64,000 nt of DNA, taken from the NCBI GenBank assembly GCA_026120185.1, contig JANUWF010001218.1, forward strand, positions 1 through 64,000. Direction: 5' to 3'. The position numbers and the translations under genes are program-made. This stretch comes from Voacanga thouarsii. Its lineage: Eukaryota; Streptophyta; Magnoliopsida; Gentianales; Apocynaceae. How positions within the stretch are numbered: the first letter of the stretch is position 1; each line of letters begins with the position of its first letter. This document shows positions 11,801 to 25,589 of this stretch, piece after piece. The notes under the pieces were generated by a model. The model saw only the letters and a program-made list of their open reading frames with translations, ran no database searches and was not told the origin of the DNA.

Positions 11801-14800
11801 GTATGAGGGAGCATGTACAAGTGTAAGGAGTTGTACCAGAGTCGCTATAGAGTTTTTTATTACTATTGGGGTGTATCAAGGATCAGTACTTAGCCCTTTC
11901 TTCTTTGCGGCCGTGATGGATGAGTTGACTTACACTATACAGGAGGTTGTGTGCCATGGTGCATGTTGTTGGCTGATGATATTGTGTTGATTGACGAGAC
12001 TAGAGCCGGTGTAAATGCTAAATTGAAGTTGTGGCGACATACATTGAAATCTAAGGGCTTCAGAATTAGTAGGAGTAAAACGGAGTATATGGAATGCAAG
12101 TTCAATATTAGCAGAAATATAACTCAGAGTGTAACTTTGGATGGTAGAGATATACCAGTAGGTGATTGCTTCCGATATCTAGTCTAGAGTTTATTATTCA
12201 GAATGACGGAGAGCTCGATGGCGACGTTGCACACCGAGTTACAGTGGGTTGGTTGAAATAGAGGAGTGCGACTGGTATTCTATGTGATCGTAATATACCA
12301 TTGAGCCTAAAGGGAAAGTTCTATAGAACAATTGTAAGACCTACTTTGCTATATGGCATGGAATGTTGGGCTGTTAAAATGTGTCATATTCACAAAATGA
12401 AAGTAGCTGAGATGTGTGTGTTATAGTGGATGTGTGGGTATACCAGAAATGAGACCATTAGAGAAAATGTGAGAGTGACATCTATTAAGGAGAAGATGAG
12501 AGAAAGCCGCTTGCGTTGGTTTGGACATATACAGAGAAGACCAAGGGATGCTTCTGTTTGGAGGATTGAGGGAGGGAGGGAGGGAGGGAGGATAGGTTAG
12601 ACAGAGGTAGAAGCAGGCCTAAAACGATATGGATAGAGGTGATTAGGAAAGATATTTCTTTGTTAGATTTGGATGAAAGTATGACGGTAAGTGGAGAGAG
12701 AAGATTCATGTGGACGACCATACGTAGCCTGGTATTAGTTTATGTAAATTTCTTGAGATTGAGGCTTAGTTTGTTGTTGTTGTGTATTTTTGTGTTGCCT
12801 ATCATTCCTTTTGCTTCTTCTTCTTTTTTTTCTTGGCTCCCCTGCCTACTATAAGTCCTGTCTTCGATGCAAATTCCTGCAATTAATTTGATAGACAACT
12901 GTCCAACCTCCCCATGAGAAAAAAAGGTAACCTTCCTTGGGCCTTAGTCTTCCTACTGCCTCTCCCTAGACTCATTCTTGATTTAGATGATCATCTCTAA
13001 AAGACTTTATCCAGAACAGTCTTGATGTATTTCATCATTCTGCTCTTTGAGGGTATCGTTATCTTTCAGGTTCATCTGCTTCAGTACCTAGACAATGTTA
13101 GTCTGCCAGGGTTGAATTATTTGCTAGCTTGCAGGTTTTCCAACTAGTGAACTGATACCAACTAGTGTATTTGGTTTCATTGAACCAAAGCACATGAAAA
13201 TAGTTAAAGCGAACATTTTTGCCTCAAATGCATTGATTGATGATTCTTCATTGGTTATATAGGAATATCACTTCTAGAAAATAAAGAATGTAGGCACTGA
13301 CAATTGCATACATCCAAGTGCTGACTGTATGGCAGTGATAATAATTGTGTTTCGGTGTTTTGTATTTACTATGATATCATATCACTTTATACTATTCAGG
13401 GTTGTTTGTGAGTTTGATTTACTTAGTTTTGATTGAAAGGAGTCCTTATCTGAAAGTTACATAACATTGGATCTCAATGCTATTATTCTTGTCAGGAATC
13501 TCATACCAGAACTATGGCATCCTTGTCAAGGACTGATGAAAATCTATCTGCCTCACTATTGAATGTCACCACTCTGGAGAATTCGTTATCTGCTCTTGGT
13601 GAGAAGTTCATCTTTATGCAAAAGCTTCGTGACTTTGTTTCTGTTATATGTGAGTTTTTGCAGGTACGAGTTATCTGATTTATGATTCTAGAATTAATTT
13701 GGAGCCATCCATACTTGCCAAATGCTGTTTTAAAATGATTATTTCTTGCTTTCAGTTCTTTTATGTTCTGTCAAGCATGAGTAACCAAGAACGAAAGTAG
13801 AGTATCTTGTACCAATATTTATATTCGATAGATTGTTTTCTTGTGTCATTACTAGTCCACATACTTCATTGCTGCTCTGCCATTTTGAACTTCTGTTTCT
13901 GGGTTTTTCATTACCTTGGATGTTTTGGAAAATTCTAGTGCTGTAGGTTATTGATATATTTATTTCAATTTGATAATGGAGTTGTGATGTGCCTTACCAT
14001 GTGAAACTGTGATAGCAATTCACCATATTTATTATAAAAGCCATGATGGTTTCATGTGGGATAAATATCTGCTCCAATTCTTTTTTCCGCCCTCTCCCTT
14101 TTTAATTTGTTATAAATCTTTTATTGTTTATGAGTTGAACATTTATGCAGACTGTTTTTAGATTTTGGTTAACATATACCTTTATCATCTATAGGGGTTC
14201 TCATAACTGATCTGAATATGGGGTCTTGCGTTTATCTTCTTGTTTCCCTCTTTTGTTATTTTGTTTTATTTTTCCTCCTTTCGTTGGGTAAGTTTACTGT
14301 AATGTATCCCTAATGTGCTAATCAGATAGTATGTGATTTTCTTTTTGCTTTCTAGTCTCGAAAGTGCCTGCAGTTATTTCGTAATGCCCAGCTTGATCTA
14401 TATTCTAATCTAATCTAACATTATACCTTGCAGCATAAGGCTCCTTTTATTGAGGAACTTGAAGATCAGATGCAGAAGCTTCATGAAGAAAGAGCTGCAG
14501 CTATTATAGAAAGAAGAGCTGCTGATAATAATGATGAAATGAAGGAACTAGAAGCAGCCGTCAGTGCGGCAAAGGCAGTTTTCAGTAAAGGTGGAAGCAC
14601 TCAAATGATGATAGAAACAGCCAAGTCTGCTGCTCAGGCAGCAGTTGCAGCTGCAAGAGAACTAAAAGACTTACCAGTGGAGCTAGATGAATTTGGTAGA
14701 GATGTGAACCTGCAGAAACGTATGGATGTATCAAGAAGGGCAGAGGCTCGAAAACGCAGGAGAAACAAATCAGACTCTAGGAGATTTTCCTCTGTGGGGA

Positions 14801-17800
14801 GTGATAGTTCCTATCAACTAATGGAAGGAGAATCAAGCACTGATGAAAGTGACAGTGAGAGTACGGCGTACCAGTCTAATCGTAGTCAGTTGCTTCAAAT
14901 TGCTGAACAGATTTTCAGTGATGCAACTGAGGAATATTCTCAGCTTTCAGTAGTCAAGGAAAGGTTTGAAAGATTTAAAAAAGAACACGCATCAAGCTAC
15001 CGAGATGCATATATGTCATTAAGTGTTCCTGCTATTTTCTCGCCCTTTATAAGGTTGGAACTTCTAAAGTGGGATCCACTTCATGATGACGCGGATTTTT
15101 TTGATATGAAATGGTATGGAACTTCTGTTTACCTTTTATTAGTTGTATTCAATTCATGCATTATTTATTGCAATTCCACTTTCTATTTGAGGAGCACTTC
15201 CCTTTCTTCTCCCCCCGGGTTTTTGCTCATGAGTTGCACAAGACACTTTACTGATTTCTGGCTAGGTTATGCAAAACAAGCGTAAGCATGACTATGAAAA
15301 AGCTAAGCCTCATGCATGTATTGTCTTTTTCCATTTATTCTTTTTTCCTACCTTGTAAGTTGGAGTTTAGAACGCTATAGTGCTTGTCATCTGCTCTATG
15401 TTCATATGCATACAGGTTATCAAACCTGCAAGTTATCTTCCAGAAAACCAATGATTACTACATATGTGTATGCATGTTTACAGCATCTTCAGTCCGTTTA
15501 TCTTGGGGTTTGTATTATAAGCATAAGAACTCCTAAGATATTGTCCATTTACAAGGTGGAATTGCCTTAATGCATCAAAATTATTCTTGGTTTGACTATT
15601 ATAAGATTGCAGCCAAACAATTTCTGCTACTTAGTTATCTCTTTTTCGTCAAAAAGTTCTTGTGCATGATGACATATGGTGGAATCACTAAATAGGCATT
15701 ATTGCCCCATGCATTAATGATATTAGTTGTTTCTATAGTTCTAGTAATCTTATGACTTTTATCCCAGCTAGTATGAGATGGTTGACTTTTTTTGATGTGA
15801 TGCTAAGTTGCTAAGTTCTGTTCTTTTTTAGGCACAACTTGCTATTTAGTTATGGTCTTCCAGAAGATGAGAGTAAGGTTAGTCCAGATGATGCAGATGT
15901 TAACCTCATTCCTGAATTGGTGGAGAAGCTTGCGGTTCCAATTCTGCATCATCAGTTAGCATTCTGCTGGGACATGCTTAGTACCCGTGAAACAAAATAT
16001 GCTGTTTCTGCCACAAACTTGGTATTCAGATATGTTCCTTTATCCAGCTCGGTTCTTGGGAAGCTTGTATCTCTCCTTCGAGACCGTCTGGCAGATGCAG
16101 TGGCCAATTTGATGGTATTTGCCAGAGAACATATATTTCTGCATTTAGTCTTCTATATATTGATATATTGCTCCATCTTTGTTACAATTTGTTCTGATGG
16201 CATTTTATTCACAGATCCCAACATGGGACACACTTGTACTGAGGGCTGTGCCAAATGCAGCACGAGCAGTAGCATACAGGTTTGGTATATCTGTTCGTTT
16301 GATGAGGAACATATGCTTGTGGAATAAGATTCTAGCAATGCCTGTTTTGGAAAAGATTGCTCTTGAAGAACTTTTAACTGGCAAGGTTCTTCCTCATCTT
16401 AGAAGCATTCAATCTAACATCCATGATGCAATCACAAGAAGTGAAAGAATTGTTGCTTCCCTAGATGGGGTCTGGGCTGGTCCAAGTGTAACTGGGGATC
16501 GCAGGTATGGTGCATATTTGTTTTCCTGTCATTTAGGCTTACCTGTGTAATAAAGTATTGTTCTTTATGCAAGTAGTTGCTTGTTAATTTAACATTGTGC
16601 TTTACGTTTATACATCTATGGGGAGAACTTTGATGTTATACATAGTTGAGTTACTGATGTTATGAGCATGCTGCTTTGATTTTTAGCCCTTTTTTAATTC
16701 TATCTGTTACTTATCCTTCGCATTCTCATTGTGGTCTTTGTTTTTTTGAGAGACATTCTCGATAGTAAAGTTCCTGTAATTTGTTGTGCAGAAAGTATCT
16801 GTATTTCTGTTGATCTTCATTGAACATTCATTTTTCTGATGACAGTTGTTGCATGTCTTGTAATAGTATACATTTTACTTTTGTGATCAATGAATGACTT
16901 ACTACTTTCGATGAAGCGAACATTTGTAGTTTTGATTTCAATCATAGACCAAAAATTTGATGCCATAGTTTAGATCTTAACAAGTATGAAGCAGAGTCAG
17001 AAAATATATGCTTTGAGTAAATTTTATTCTAACTTGGTTTTTTTTACAAGATCAAGTTTGACATAAGGTAACATTGTGCCTACTGTTGGTTGATAGTTGG
17101 CTTCCGATCCTGTGCCAACAATTCTATCCCCCAATCATTTGAACCCCAATGAATTCATGAAGTGGGTTTAGATGAAATATTTTCTAAATAAACTTGAACC
17201 TGCTTTATGTGGGTTTAAAATTGATATAAATATTGTGGCAGCACGTTTCAATTCTCGTCAAAAACATTGGCCAAATCAAATGTTGCTGCATAAAAAGCTT
17301 GAAATTGTAAAATTAAATTATTTCTCTCATAGGAAGTTTTACCTTTGTAAAATGCTTGCATGCATAACTAGCTTTTGTGGGAGCAAGGTCCTTGAAGGAT
17401 TGTATGACTTCGGACTAATATTTGTTGCCTCAAAATTTTGCAGTAGCCTGAATTACCAAATTCTTGTAGTCCAGCTTCTACAGGTTGGAGCCGTAGGAAT
17501 TATATTTTTATCTAGCAAACCAACTGTATATAGGCCCAAAACATAAGAATTTGTGTGCAGAAAGCCATTCAGTGAAGAAGTATAAAATGCTAAGAATTTT
17601 TGTCCCACATGCTACTTTTTATTGCAAATAGGATGATTCTCTCATGATAGATGTAAGATGTCCTCTTTCAGTTTTGCACAACATGCTAAGTAGAATGGAT
17701 AAAAGTATTGTATCCTGTTTACTTTGCTGTGCCATGATATCGTGAAAGGAATATACGATGTAAGGAGAACTTAAGGTAACAAAATGAAATCCTCTGGTTC

Positions 17801-18635
17801 ATTGGTTAATGTGTTGACTTATTTTGTGATCTTATAGTTGGATGGATCCTGCTTTGCTTCCTTTTTATTCTTGGCACTAGAGCTATATTATGTTTATTTT
17901 GTCCTGGGATGATTTCCGTTTGTATGTAGTGGAGAATTCCTTCCAGAAATTTGTGCCTCTTAGATATTGTATTACCAAATATCTTCCAATAAATTCCGTC
18001 TATGTTAATGCATTCTCTCATATTCTATGTACAAAAATAATCAAGGCAAATGTTGGGACCTGATTGGTTTCTGAATAGGGCATCTTGATTCCGATTGTTC
18101 TGCTTTCTTGAAGCAATTTTTAAATGTTTATTATCTCGTTTCTTGCTTGTCTTGATGTGGCAATATCCCTTGGTCTTTGTCACCTTCAACATTACAATGC
18201 ATCTTCAATATTAAGCAAATTTAACTATGATGTGTTCTTGAACTGTTTTCTGTGGTGACGGAACATCTTTCTCTTGCTATATGCCTTCATTTTACTTATG
18301 TGTTCTTGGAACTGTTTTCTGTGGTCATGCAACTTCTTTCGCTTGCTATAATTGGCAATTGAAGGCGTGGTTGTCCTTTACCGCCTTCACTGCCACTGTC
18401 ACAATTTATGCTAAAAAGAATCTGTGTTCACTTACGCAGCCCAAAATTGCAACCATTGGTGGATTATCTGCTGAAACTTGGAGAAAAATTGGAGAAAAAA
18501 CATGCTTGTGGCGGGAGCGAGACGGAGACTGCTGTTAAACTTGCTCGTCGACTAAAGAAGATGCTTGTGGAGCTTAATGAATACGACCATGCTCGGGCAA
18601 TATTGAGAACTTTTAATCTCAAGGAGGCGTTATGA
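8871..18635 (+). CDS. ILP1: ILP1/GCFC-like (PAXBP1 family) protein, six exons
   Basis: Exons: 8871-10130, 13496-13663, 14434-15113, 15832-16114, 16215-16504 and 18440-18635, all with GT..AG borders. They join in frame to 958 codons plus TGA, slightly longer than Arabidopsis ILP1 (about 900 residues). The N-terminus has the family NFRRR motif followed by nine aspartates (residues 14-22), then a disordered Ser/Pro-rich acidic region. Exon 3 encodes an Ala/Glu-rich coiled-coil stretch (about 490-550), the basic RKRRRNK segment and the start of the GCFC domain, which runs to the C-terminus (ending KEAL). In Arabidopsis ILP1 is a nuclear protein linked to endoreduplication through CYCA2 repression and to spliceosome disassembly with NTR1. 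The split Trp codon at 15112-15113/15832 and split Ser codon at 16503-16504/18440 support the junctions. Intron 1 carries a LINE fragment. No disabling change was seen. Confidence 0.93.
11790..12785 (+). mobile_element. Decayed RTE-type LINE fragment in ILP1 intron 1
   Basis: This is the 3' half of a non-LTR retrotransposon in the same orientation as the host gene. Reverse transcriptase remnants include [11 protein letters not shown] near 11870 and the catalytic box ADDIVLIDE near 11965, followed by a C-terminal region with [12 protein letters not shown] near 12510. Stops and frameshifts are frequent. The end is rich in TTG (TTGTTGTTG at about 12770-12780), the microsatellite-like tail typical of RTE-clade elements rather than a poly(A). 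A related minus-strand copy lies at 59096-61762. The rest of intron 1 (10131-11789 and 12786-13495) holds nothing I recognise. Confidence 0.85.
16505..18439 (+). other. Long fifth intron of the ILP1-like gene
   Basis: The donor is CAG/GTATGG after 16504 and the acceptor is CGCAG before 18440. The 1,935 bases contain only short open frames (for example 17172-17546) without family resemblance. The other introns are 3,365, 770, 718 and 100 bp. I see no element or RNA gene in this one. Confidence 0.8.
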
Positions 18636-21600
18636 GCTATTTCATCTGCCACGGTTAAAATAGTCGCAAGATCTATTGTAACTAAAGTATGCTCTAGTTG
18701 GGCAGTCTTGCAAAATTTTGAAAATGGAAAATCTGGTGGATTCTTTGTTATTTATGTAGTCCATACAGCGCCTGTTGTCAATTATTACGGCGAACCATTA
18801 AGCCGGATCTATAGTAGACCGTACATGGCAGTGCGAGATTAATTCAATTCTAGTGAGGGACAATCTTTGCGTGAATTTTAGTTCGATCCAAAGTCCCCCG
18901 CCACGCCCACGCCTCCGCCCCCCCATCCCCCCACAATCCCCAGGCCCCGAGGCACAAAAATCAGAAGTGGGGATCTTTGAAGTATCTTGTATTCCTCAGT
19001 GCAGAGCTGCCAGAAAATGGCCAAGACGGAGAAACTTTCCCTCTGGCTTCCTAGCCGCGGCCCAGCACCAGTAGAGAAGATTTTGCACCCATCTGACAGT
19101 CCCTATTTTTGAACTCCAAATCTGTGAAAGCGGCATGTTTATTGATTTCAATGTCTACTTTAACGGTTGAAGTCACGTTTAGGAATCCCTGCAAGCGAAA
19201 TGAACGATTCATTTAGGGACCAAGCATAACGTGCTAGAAGATGGATGGCAGTATTGTTTGTCCTGTCAACAAAGCTAAGCCTGTAACAATTAGGAGATAA
19301 ATAACTTTACACCTCCACGACTGACCCAAAAGAAAGGGAATCAAATTGGAATTCAAAGCTTGCTAAGTGGTGTTTTACCAACTCCAAATCTTTAATAAGG
19401 AGCAAACTCTTTTTGAGTACTAATAAAGCACTACGTCATTAATAATTCAGCTTGATGATTGAAATTAAAAAATAATTTTAAATAGTTATTAAGGTAGATT
19501 TTTTGTGTAAAGAAAAATAAGGTAATGTTAAATTATAACTATTTATATTATTATCAAATGATGTGTTATAATATTATTAAAATATTCAAAGATTTTCTGT
19601 ATTATTGATACTGGTGAGGAGCCATTCTCTTTAATCAGCGCCAGGGTCTCAGTATCTTCTGAAGGCAGAAGGGGAGGGGAGGGATATGGCAAGGTGGAAG
19701 GAAATGGATACAACTACTTCACTTAGGTGAGGTATTTTTTTTTCTGACTATTTTTTTGTTCAGTACGAGGGGATGGGACGTTTTTGTTTGGTATGAGTGG
19801 ATGACAAAAGGGAGACGAGAAAGGGTTATTAAAAAATAATGGCTTAATTGTTTAAAATTTTGGGGTTTTCTGGTCAGACAGACACATGCATTAACAATAA
19901 ACTAACGCACTTTCAAGGGTAATGAGTCGGGAATCAAATATTAGATCACAACCACAACTCTTGTTATGGTCCTTTGACCATTATATTCATTTTTTAGTAC
20001 TAAATTTTTCCCTTGAGAATGGGAATGGTAATCCTAAGAAGGGTAAGTGAGTTAGGTGAGTGCATGCTCTGCTCCCCCTGTACCATGCCAATTAGATCAT
20101 TTCAAAATAGTGGAAAAATTCAAATAGGCATAGCAACCCAAAAAAAAAAAAAAAAAAGATCAGAATCAGAATTGTATCACACCTAACTTTGCTTAGTAGT
20201 TGTAACCATATCATGAGAGTTTCTGTGGAATCTGCAATTTACATTTGGTGTGATTAATTTAAATTACAGTTTAGCATAATTAAAACGGTCAAATGCTATC
20301 AACCTGGATTTCATCTAAAGTTAAAATAGGACTTTGGATATTAAAATGGGCACTCGCACACACACACCCCGGTTATTAAAATACAAAACTAATAAAGTTA
20401 ATTAATTATATCAGTTATTGTCTAAACAAGATTTTATCATTGCAAATAATGTAAAACTATTGGTTGATTATTAGTATGTAGACATTGCTTAATTTGTTGG
20501 TAATTTATACTCGATCAACTTGGTTCGGGGAAGGAGAAAAAAAGAGAAGCATAAACAGGAGGGATATGTACCTTGTCTTGTTTGATATGAGGGGAAGAAA
20601 GAGGAGGTAAGAAGAGAGAGAGACCAAAAAAAAAAAAAAAAAAGTTTATTTATGTTTCTAAGCTTAATTCATAATAGGAGTATAACCGTAGAAACTTATA
20701 ATTGATAAACTTAATACATAGAATATAACTTAATTTTGATTTAAAAATTTGTATTATTAGATTTAACATCAATATCTATATATTGATTGGTTAATCTTTT
20801 CCACTATAACTAATGTAAGATTTCTTTTTATAAGTAATCATGATGCCAACAATTCATTCCTATATACTCATTCTAGAGTTGAGAATGTGATCATGTTTGT
20901 CTTTTTCTCAGCTTCCCCTCCAAATTGATAATTGGAGGGGATGAAAAAAAGTGAGAAAAATATGGCCATGAGGTGTTTGTGACCTACTTCTCACTCTCCC
21001 ATCCTTCTCCCCATTTACACTGACATAACTACCCCTTAATGTTAAAAGTGTTCCTCATCATGCAAAAAATACTAAGCCAGAATATATCTAGCATATATAT
21101 AAATTATAAAGGTAAATAGTTTGTCAGTAGTGTATGGATTTCCTTTTTTTTTTTTAATATGAAAATGTAATGTTTGGATTGTTTGGATGGCAGTAATCCA
21201 TAGATCATCAAGACTTAGTTCTTGTGTTGGGTAGTATGAAGCTATAAAAGGAAAAAAGAGAAACACAAAAACTGAAGATTTTTATTCTTCGTTTTTGTTT
21301 TTGTTTCCTTTTGTTTCTCTTCCTGGGCTTGCAAAAATACCTCTTTTTTTTTTGTTGGCTAAATTTGATTTGATGGTTTTATTCTTGAACTGAAAATTAA
21401 CCAGAAAAGAAGAAAAAGAAAAGATGTTTTGTTGTATACACTGGAAGGTTGGAGAAGGGAAATATTTGGTTATTTTTATATCTTTCATTGATAATAATGT
21501 ATCGAAACTGGAAAGCGTGTTTTCAAAAGATAAAAATGTATAGGATAATCCAATAAGGTGTGATATGAATATAGTAAAAGCCATGTTTTGAAAACAACTA

Positions 21601-23010
21601 ATCATCCATGTGCCTCAACTTTAAACATATCTTCGGAATATTTTGCAGAAAGTTTTCAATATTAAGCAAATTTTGTGTTGGCCATTATGTAGTACACGAT
21701 AAATTATAGATTCAATTATTATTATTATTTTTCTTAATATATAGAAAAAAAAATGTTATGACCTAGTTTTAACAATTGTGAATTGTAATAATATTTGCAC
21801 GGATTAATATATTTATTTTATTAAATTAAAAAAAACTAATACAATAGTTCAATTGATAATTTTTTTCTTTGTATTAAATTAAAGGTTCTGGTGTAGGTTG
21901 TCCATCCTTTTGCTCTTTTCACTTTGATATAGTGGAATATTGAATTAATTATTGCTTTCATCCTATGGCTCCTATATGCTAGTTAAACAACACCTATATA
22001 CCAAGTGTCACCGGCAATGGGGCATTACGACTTATCAATTAATGAAAGGTGGAATATTCTTTGACAACAAATACTTGAGGCAAAATTTCCATTGCAAAAG
22101 ACTTGCACTTTATTTGGAGAATCGAAGATATTGGAAAAGAGAGATTTGGTTTCTTGGAAGGGGAAAAAAAGAGTGAAAAAAAGGATTGAGAATCGTGAAA
22201 ATAGACCAATCTCCACTCCCTCAATGCAAGCATACATTATTCAAATAATCCAACCAGGTCAAGTTTCGAGTTACCTCATTAATTAATGTACATACAATAA
22301 ATTGTTCATGTTCTTGATTCAGAAATATGAGGCATGTCTGCAGTGAAGAATGGTGCGATACTAGCAATTTTACCTATTACGTAGAGCATTTTGTATATTT
22401 ACAATTTTTAGTATGTAAAACAAAAACTGATTACAAAAATATAGAATATCAGTCTATTAAAAAAGCATTAACATATATAGAGCAATAAAAAGAATAATTA
22501 TTACCATTGTAATTGAAAACAACTACAATTTATAATTATTGTGAGTTTTTTATTTTATTTTGAAAACTTTTGTGCAATGCTGTTTAGTTGAAAAGAAAAT
22601 TGTTGCACTTGAGAAATAATTTTCCTTTTGGAAAATTTATGGATACCTTGTTCAAATGAAAAAAAAAAAATACAATTTAAATGGTAAAAATTTCTTAAAA
22701 AGGAAAGAAAAAATATTGCTCCTCATTTTATTCATTATTTAGATGGTAAAATTTATTCATATATTATATCATCTACTTTGTACACTGATAGGATTTATTT
22801 TTGTATTTTATTTATTTATTTATTAATTTTTATTTCAAACAAAAACTTCTAAAACGGAACAAAGTACTTCAAAAATTTTAAAAATGTTTTAGAAAGAAAG
22901 GAAACTTTAAAAAGATTAAAACTTCTTCATGGAACCCTCAAAAGAAAATTATAAAAAATATAATATTATAAAGTCGCATTTAGATATAAAGTGAGTGCAT
23001 AAATTACATT

Positions 23011-23013
<3 letters not shown>

Positions 23014-23043
<30 letters not shown>
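23014..23043. repeat. (TA)n microsatellite
   Basis: An uninterrupted run of alternating T and A about 30 bases long in an AT-rich spacer. Confidence 0.9.
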
Positions 23044-23048
<5 letters not shown>

Positions 23049-23526
23049 CTAAAATAAAAAATACATGTAAATTTTTTTTGCCATTCCAGTGGGGTTCTGT
23101 GCTCTCACTGAATATATTTGTGGCTTCCCACTGCATGTTTGATAGGTTGGAATAGAATAAATGAACCACTTTTTCCCTTAAAAAGGATTGAATTTCTTTT
23201 TAATTTTTCATTCTAGAGTTTGGAAGGAAAATTTAGAATGGAATAACAAATAATTTTCTAACATTTGAAAAAACTATTCTACAAGAGTGAGATTTCACTT
23301 AATATAATTTAAATACCCTTTATGTGACATCACTCAAACATAGAGATATCCGGTTTCTTATTAAATTATACATATAATAAAACTATAAAATATGTAATAT
23401 TTATTTGAAGTGTTGACCTAGAGGTTAAAGGTAAAATAGTTTTTAAACCATTATCTAGGATTCTAACTTCTTCAAAAATGATATTTTCTCACCTTTTCTA
23501 GAAGAAAGGCCTTTTCTACTTTAATA

Positions 23527-23542
23527 CCCCCCCCCCCCCCCC
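23527..23542. repeat. Poly(C) tract, 16 bases
   Basis: Sixteen consecutive C residues in otherwise AT-rich DNA. This may be a length-variable site or a sequencing weak point. Confidence 0.9.
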
Positions 23543-23972
23543 AGATGGTAGAATAGAAAGAGAAGTTGAAAAGACAATTCCATTTATACAATATCAAACT
23601 TTTTGCAAGAAAAATATGCAAATCAAATCCAAAACATCTTCTCTAGTAAAAAGTATTTTTACAAACTAAATTACTTTTTATCACGTGCATAAAGAGATTA
23701 AGTAATTGAAAGTTTTAACTAACTCTATGTAATGTGCATTTTCCCAATTTACTAAACTATAGCAGAAGTTAAAGGTAAATCAAAAAACTTTCCGAAGGAA
23801 ACTCATCGTTGTCGTCGTGGTCGTCATTGTTGTTGTTGTTGTTACTGCTGTGGTAAAACCATTCCAAATCTTGATTAAAAAATCTTTGCTCTACTTAACA
23901 ATTCCAAAAGCAGAAGTAGAGATGGTTATTATTCTGTTTAAATTGAAAAATCAAATTAAATTAAATCTAAAT

Positions 23973-24341
23973 TGTTATGAATTATTGGAATCTTTATTAA
24001 TTAGTGGAGGCTCCACTAATTATGGATTTATGTGAATTATTATAGAAGATTTTTATGGATGTCCACCATTTAGTGAAGACACCACTAATTAAGATTAGTG
24101 GAAGATGATGTATGCCATGATGTAATCCACTAATTAGAGCTCTATAAATAGAGCTATTCTCTAAGCTTGTAATACACCATTATTTTGTGAAAGAAAGATT
24201 AGTGAAAGAAAGATTAGAGAAAGAATTGTGAGAAAAAGAAAGAGAGAAGTTTGAAGAGAAATTCTTGTGCAAAGAATAGTTAGAATTTTCTTAGTGTGTA
24301 GTGTGTAGATTTTATTTTAACACTACCCTAATTTTATAACA
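23973..24341 (+). repeat. Copia 5' LTR
   Basis: 369 bp, from TGTTATGAATTATTGG to TTTTATAACA. A TATA box (CTCTATAAATAGAGC, around 24140) lies in a short palindrome and would drive element transcription. It pairs with the 3' LTR at 29190-29557. Confidence 0.96.
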
Positions 24342-24357
24342 CGTTATCAGCACGAGT
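24342..24357 (+). other. Putative primer-binding site
   Basis: The sequence directly after the 5' LTR, CGTTATCAGCACGAG, contains TATCAG, as in the initiator-tRNA primer sites of plant copia elements. Assignment is by position and partial resemblance. Confidence 0.5.
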
Positions 24358-24440
24358 CTCTACCGGTACAAAAGCCGGAAGACTAAGCACGAGTTTCGCC
24401 GTTACCAAAGCCGGAAGACAGTACGCATTTATTGATCTCT

Positions 24441-25472
24441 ATGGCTAACATCACTAAACTCGAATTTGTAGCCCTTGATATTTCGGAAAAAATTATATGT
24501 CATGGGTTCTCGATGCGTAAATGCATCTAAATGTCGAAGGCCTTAGTGAAACTATTCAAGCAAATAATAGTGCATCCGCACAACACAAGGCTAAAGCTTT
24601 GATTTTTATTCGTCGTCATCTCGATGAAAATTTGAAAATGGAATATCTTACCGAAAAAGATCCATATGGCACTGTGGGTAAATTTAAAAGAAAGATTTGA
24701 CCACCCGAAGATGGTCGTACTACCTACTCGCACGGTATGAATGGTTGCACCCGAGGTTGCAAGATTTTAAAACCGTGAATGAATATAGCTCCGCAATGTA
24801 TAAAATTACATCTCAATTAAAATTATGCGGAGAAAAAGTGATCGATGAAGATATGTTGGAGAAGACATTCTCCACCTTTCATGCCTCGAATATTGTCCTG
24901 CAGACAACAATATCGAGAAAAGGGGTATACAAAATTTACAGATTTAATTACTCGCCCTCCTCATTGCAGAGAAAAATAATGAGTTATTATTGAGAAATCA
25001 TGAAGCCAGACCAACTGGCTCAACAGCACTTCCAGAAGTGAATGCTGTTGGCTCCAGCAGAAGCCTTCATTATAGTCGTGGTCGTGGCCATGGCCGTGAC
25101 TGTGGTTGTGGTTATGGTCGTAGACACGCTCGATATTTCCCTTATCACAATTATAATCAAACTGTGAGAAATATTGGCCACCTGAAGTGGAACAAAAAAG
25201 ATCATAAGGGAAAAGAAAAAGAAATTGAAGAAAAGCATGAGGATATATGTTATAGATGTGGCATGAAAGGTCATTGGTCACGAAACTGTCGTACGGCTAA
25301 GCATTTAGTTGAATTGTATCAAGTTTCATTGAAAAATAAAAATGTGGAAGCAAATTTTTCTCAACATCCAATAAATAATGCTGAGGATGATGATATTGAT
25401 CCTGAAGATTTTAATATCAATATTATCCATATGGATGTATCAGATTTTTTGAACACCCAGATGGTAGGATAG
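24441..25472 (+). pseudogene. Copia gag, frameshifted
   Basis: The start at 24441 (MANITKLEF) fits plant copia gag proteins with a UBN2-type domain. A frameshift about 16 codons in moves the homologous reading to another frame, where a stop and a second shift near 24690 follow. The remainder is open as 24697-24993 and 24990-25472. A CCHC zinc knuckle (CYRCGMKGHWSRNC) is intact near 25250, preceded by a basic Gly/Arg/His-rich stretch. Gag would form the cytoplasmic particle and bind element RNA; this copy cannot make a full one. Confidence 0.85.
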
Positions 25473-25589
25473 ACCATTTAATTGGTGATGGCAGTGTCCA
25501 GAAGAACTAAAGCCTCACCCTGATATTTTTGTATTTTCATTTTCATTCTATTCTAATAATATTTATATTTACATATATATATTTGTGTT

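Larger units (their letters stand above)
18636..23972. other. AT-rich intergenic region without recognised genes
   Basis: It starts with the 3' UTR of the ILP1-like gene. A C-rich patch lies at 18890-18950, purine-rich runs at 20520-20640, a (TA)n microsatellite at about 23014-23043 and a run of 16 C at 23527-23542. Short open frames here (for example 18853-19074, 21952-22176) show no family features. No tRNA, terminal repeats or promoter signature could be supported. Confidence 0.6.

Noticed and set aside
17172..17546. 124-codon ORF in ILP1 intron 5
   Set aside because: No similarity to a known domain, intron-like composition, and exon 5 joins exon 6 in frame without it.
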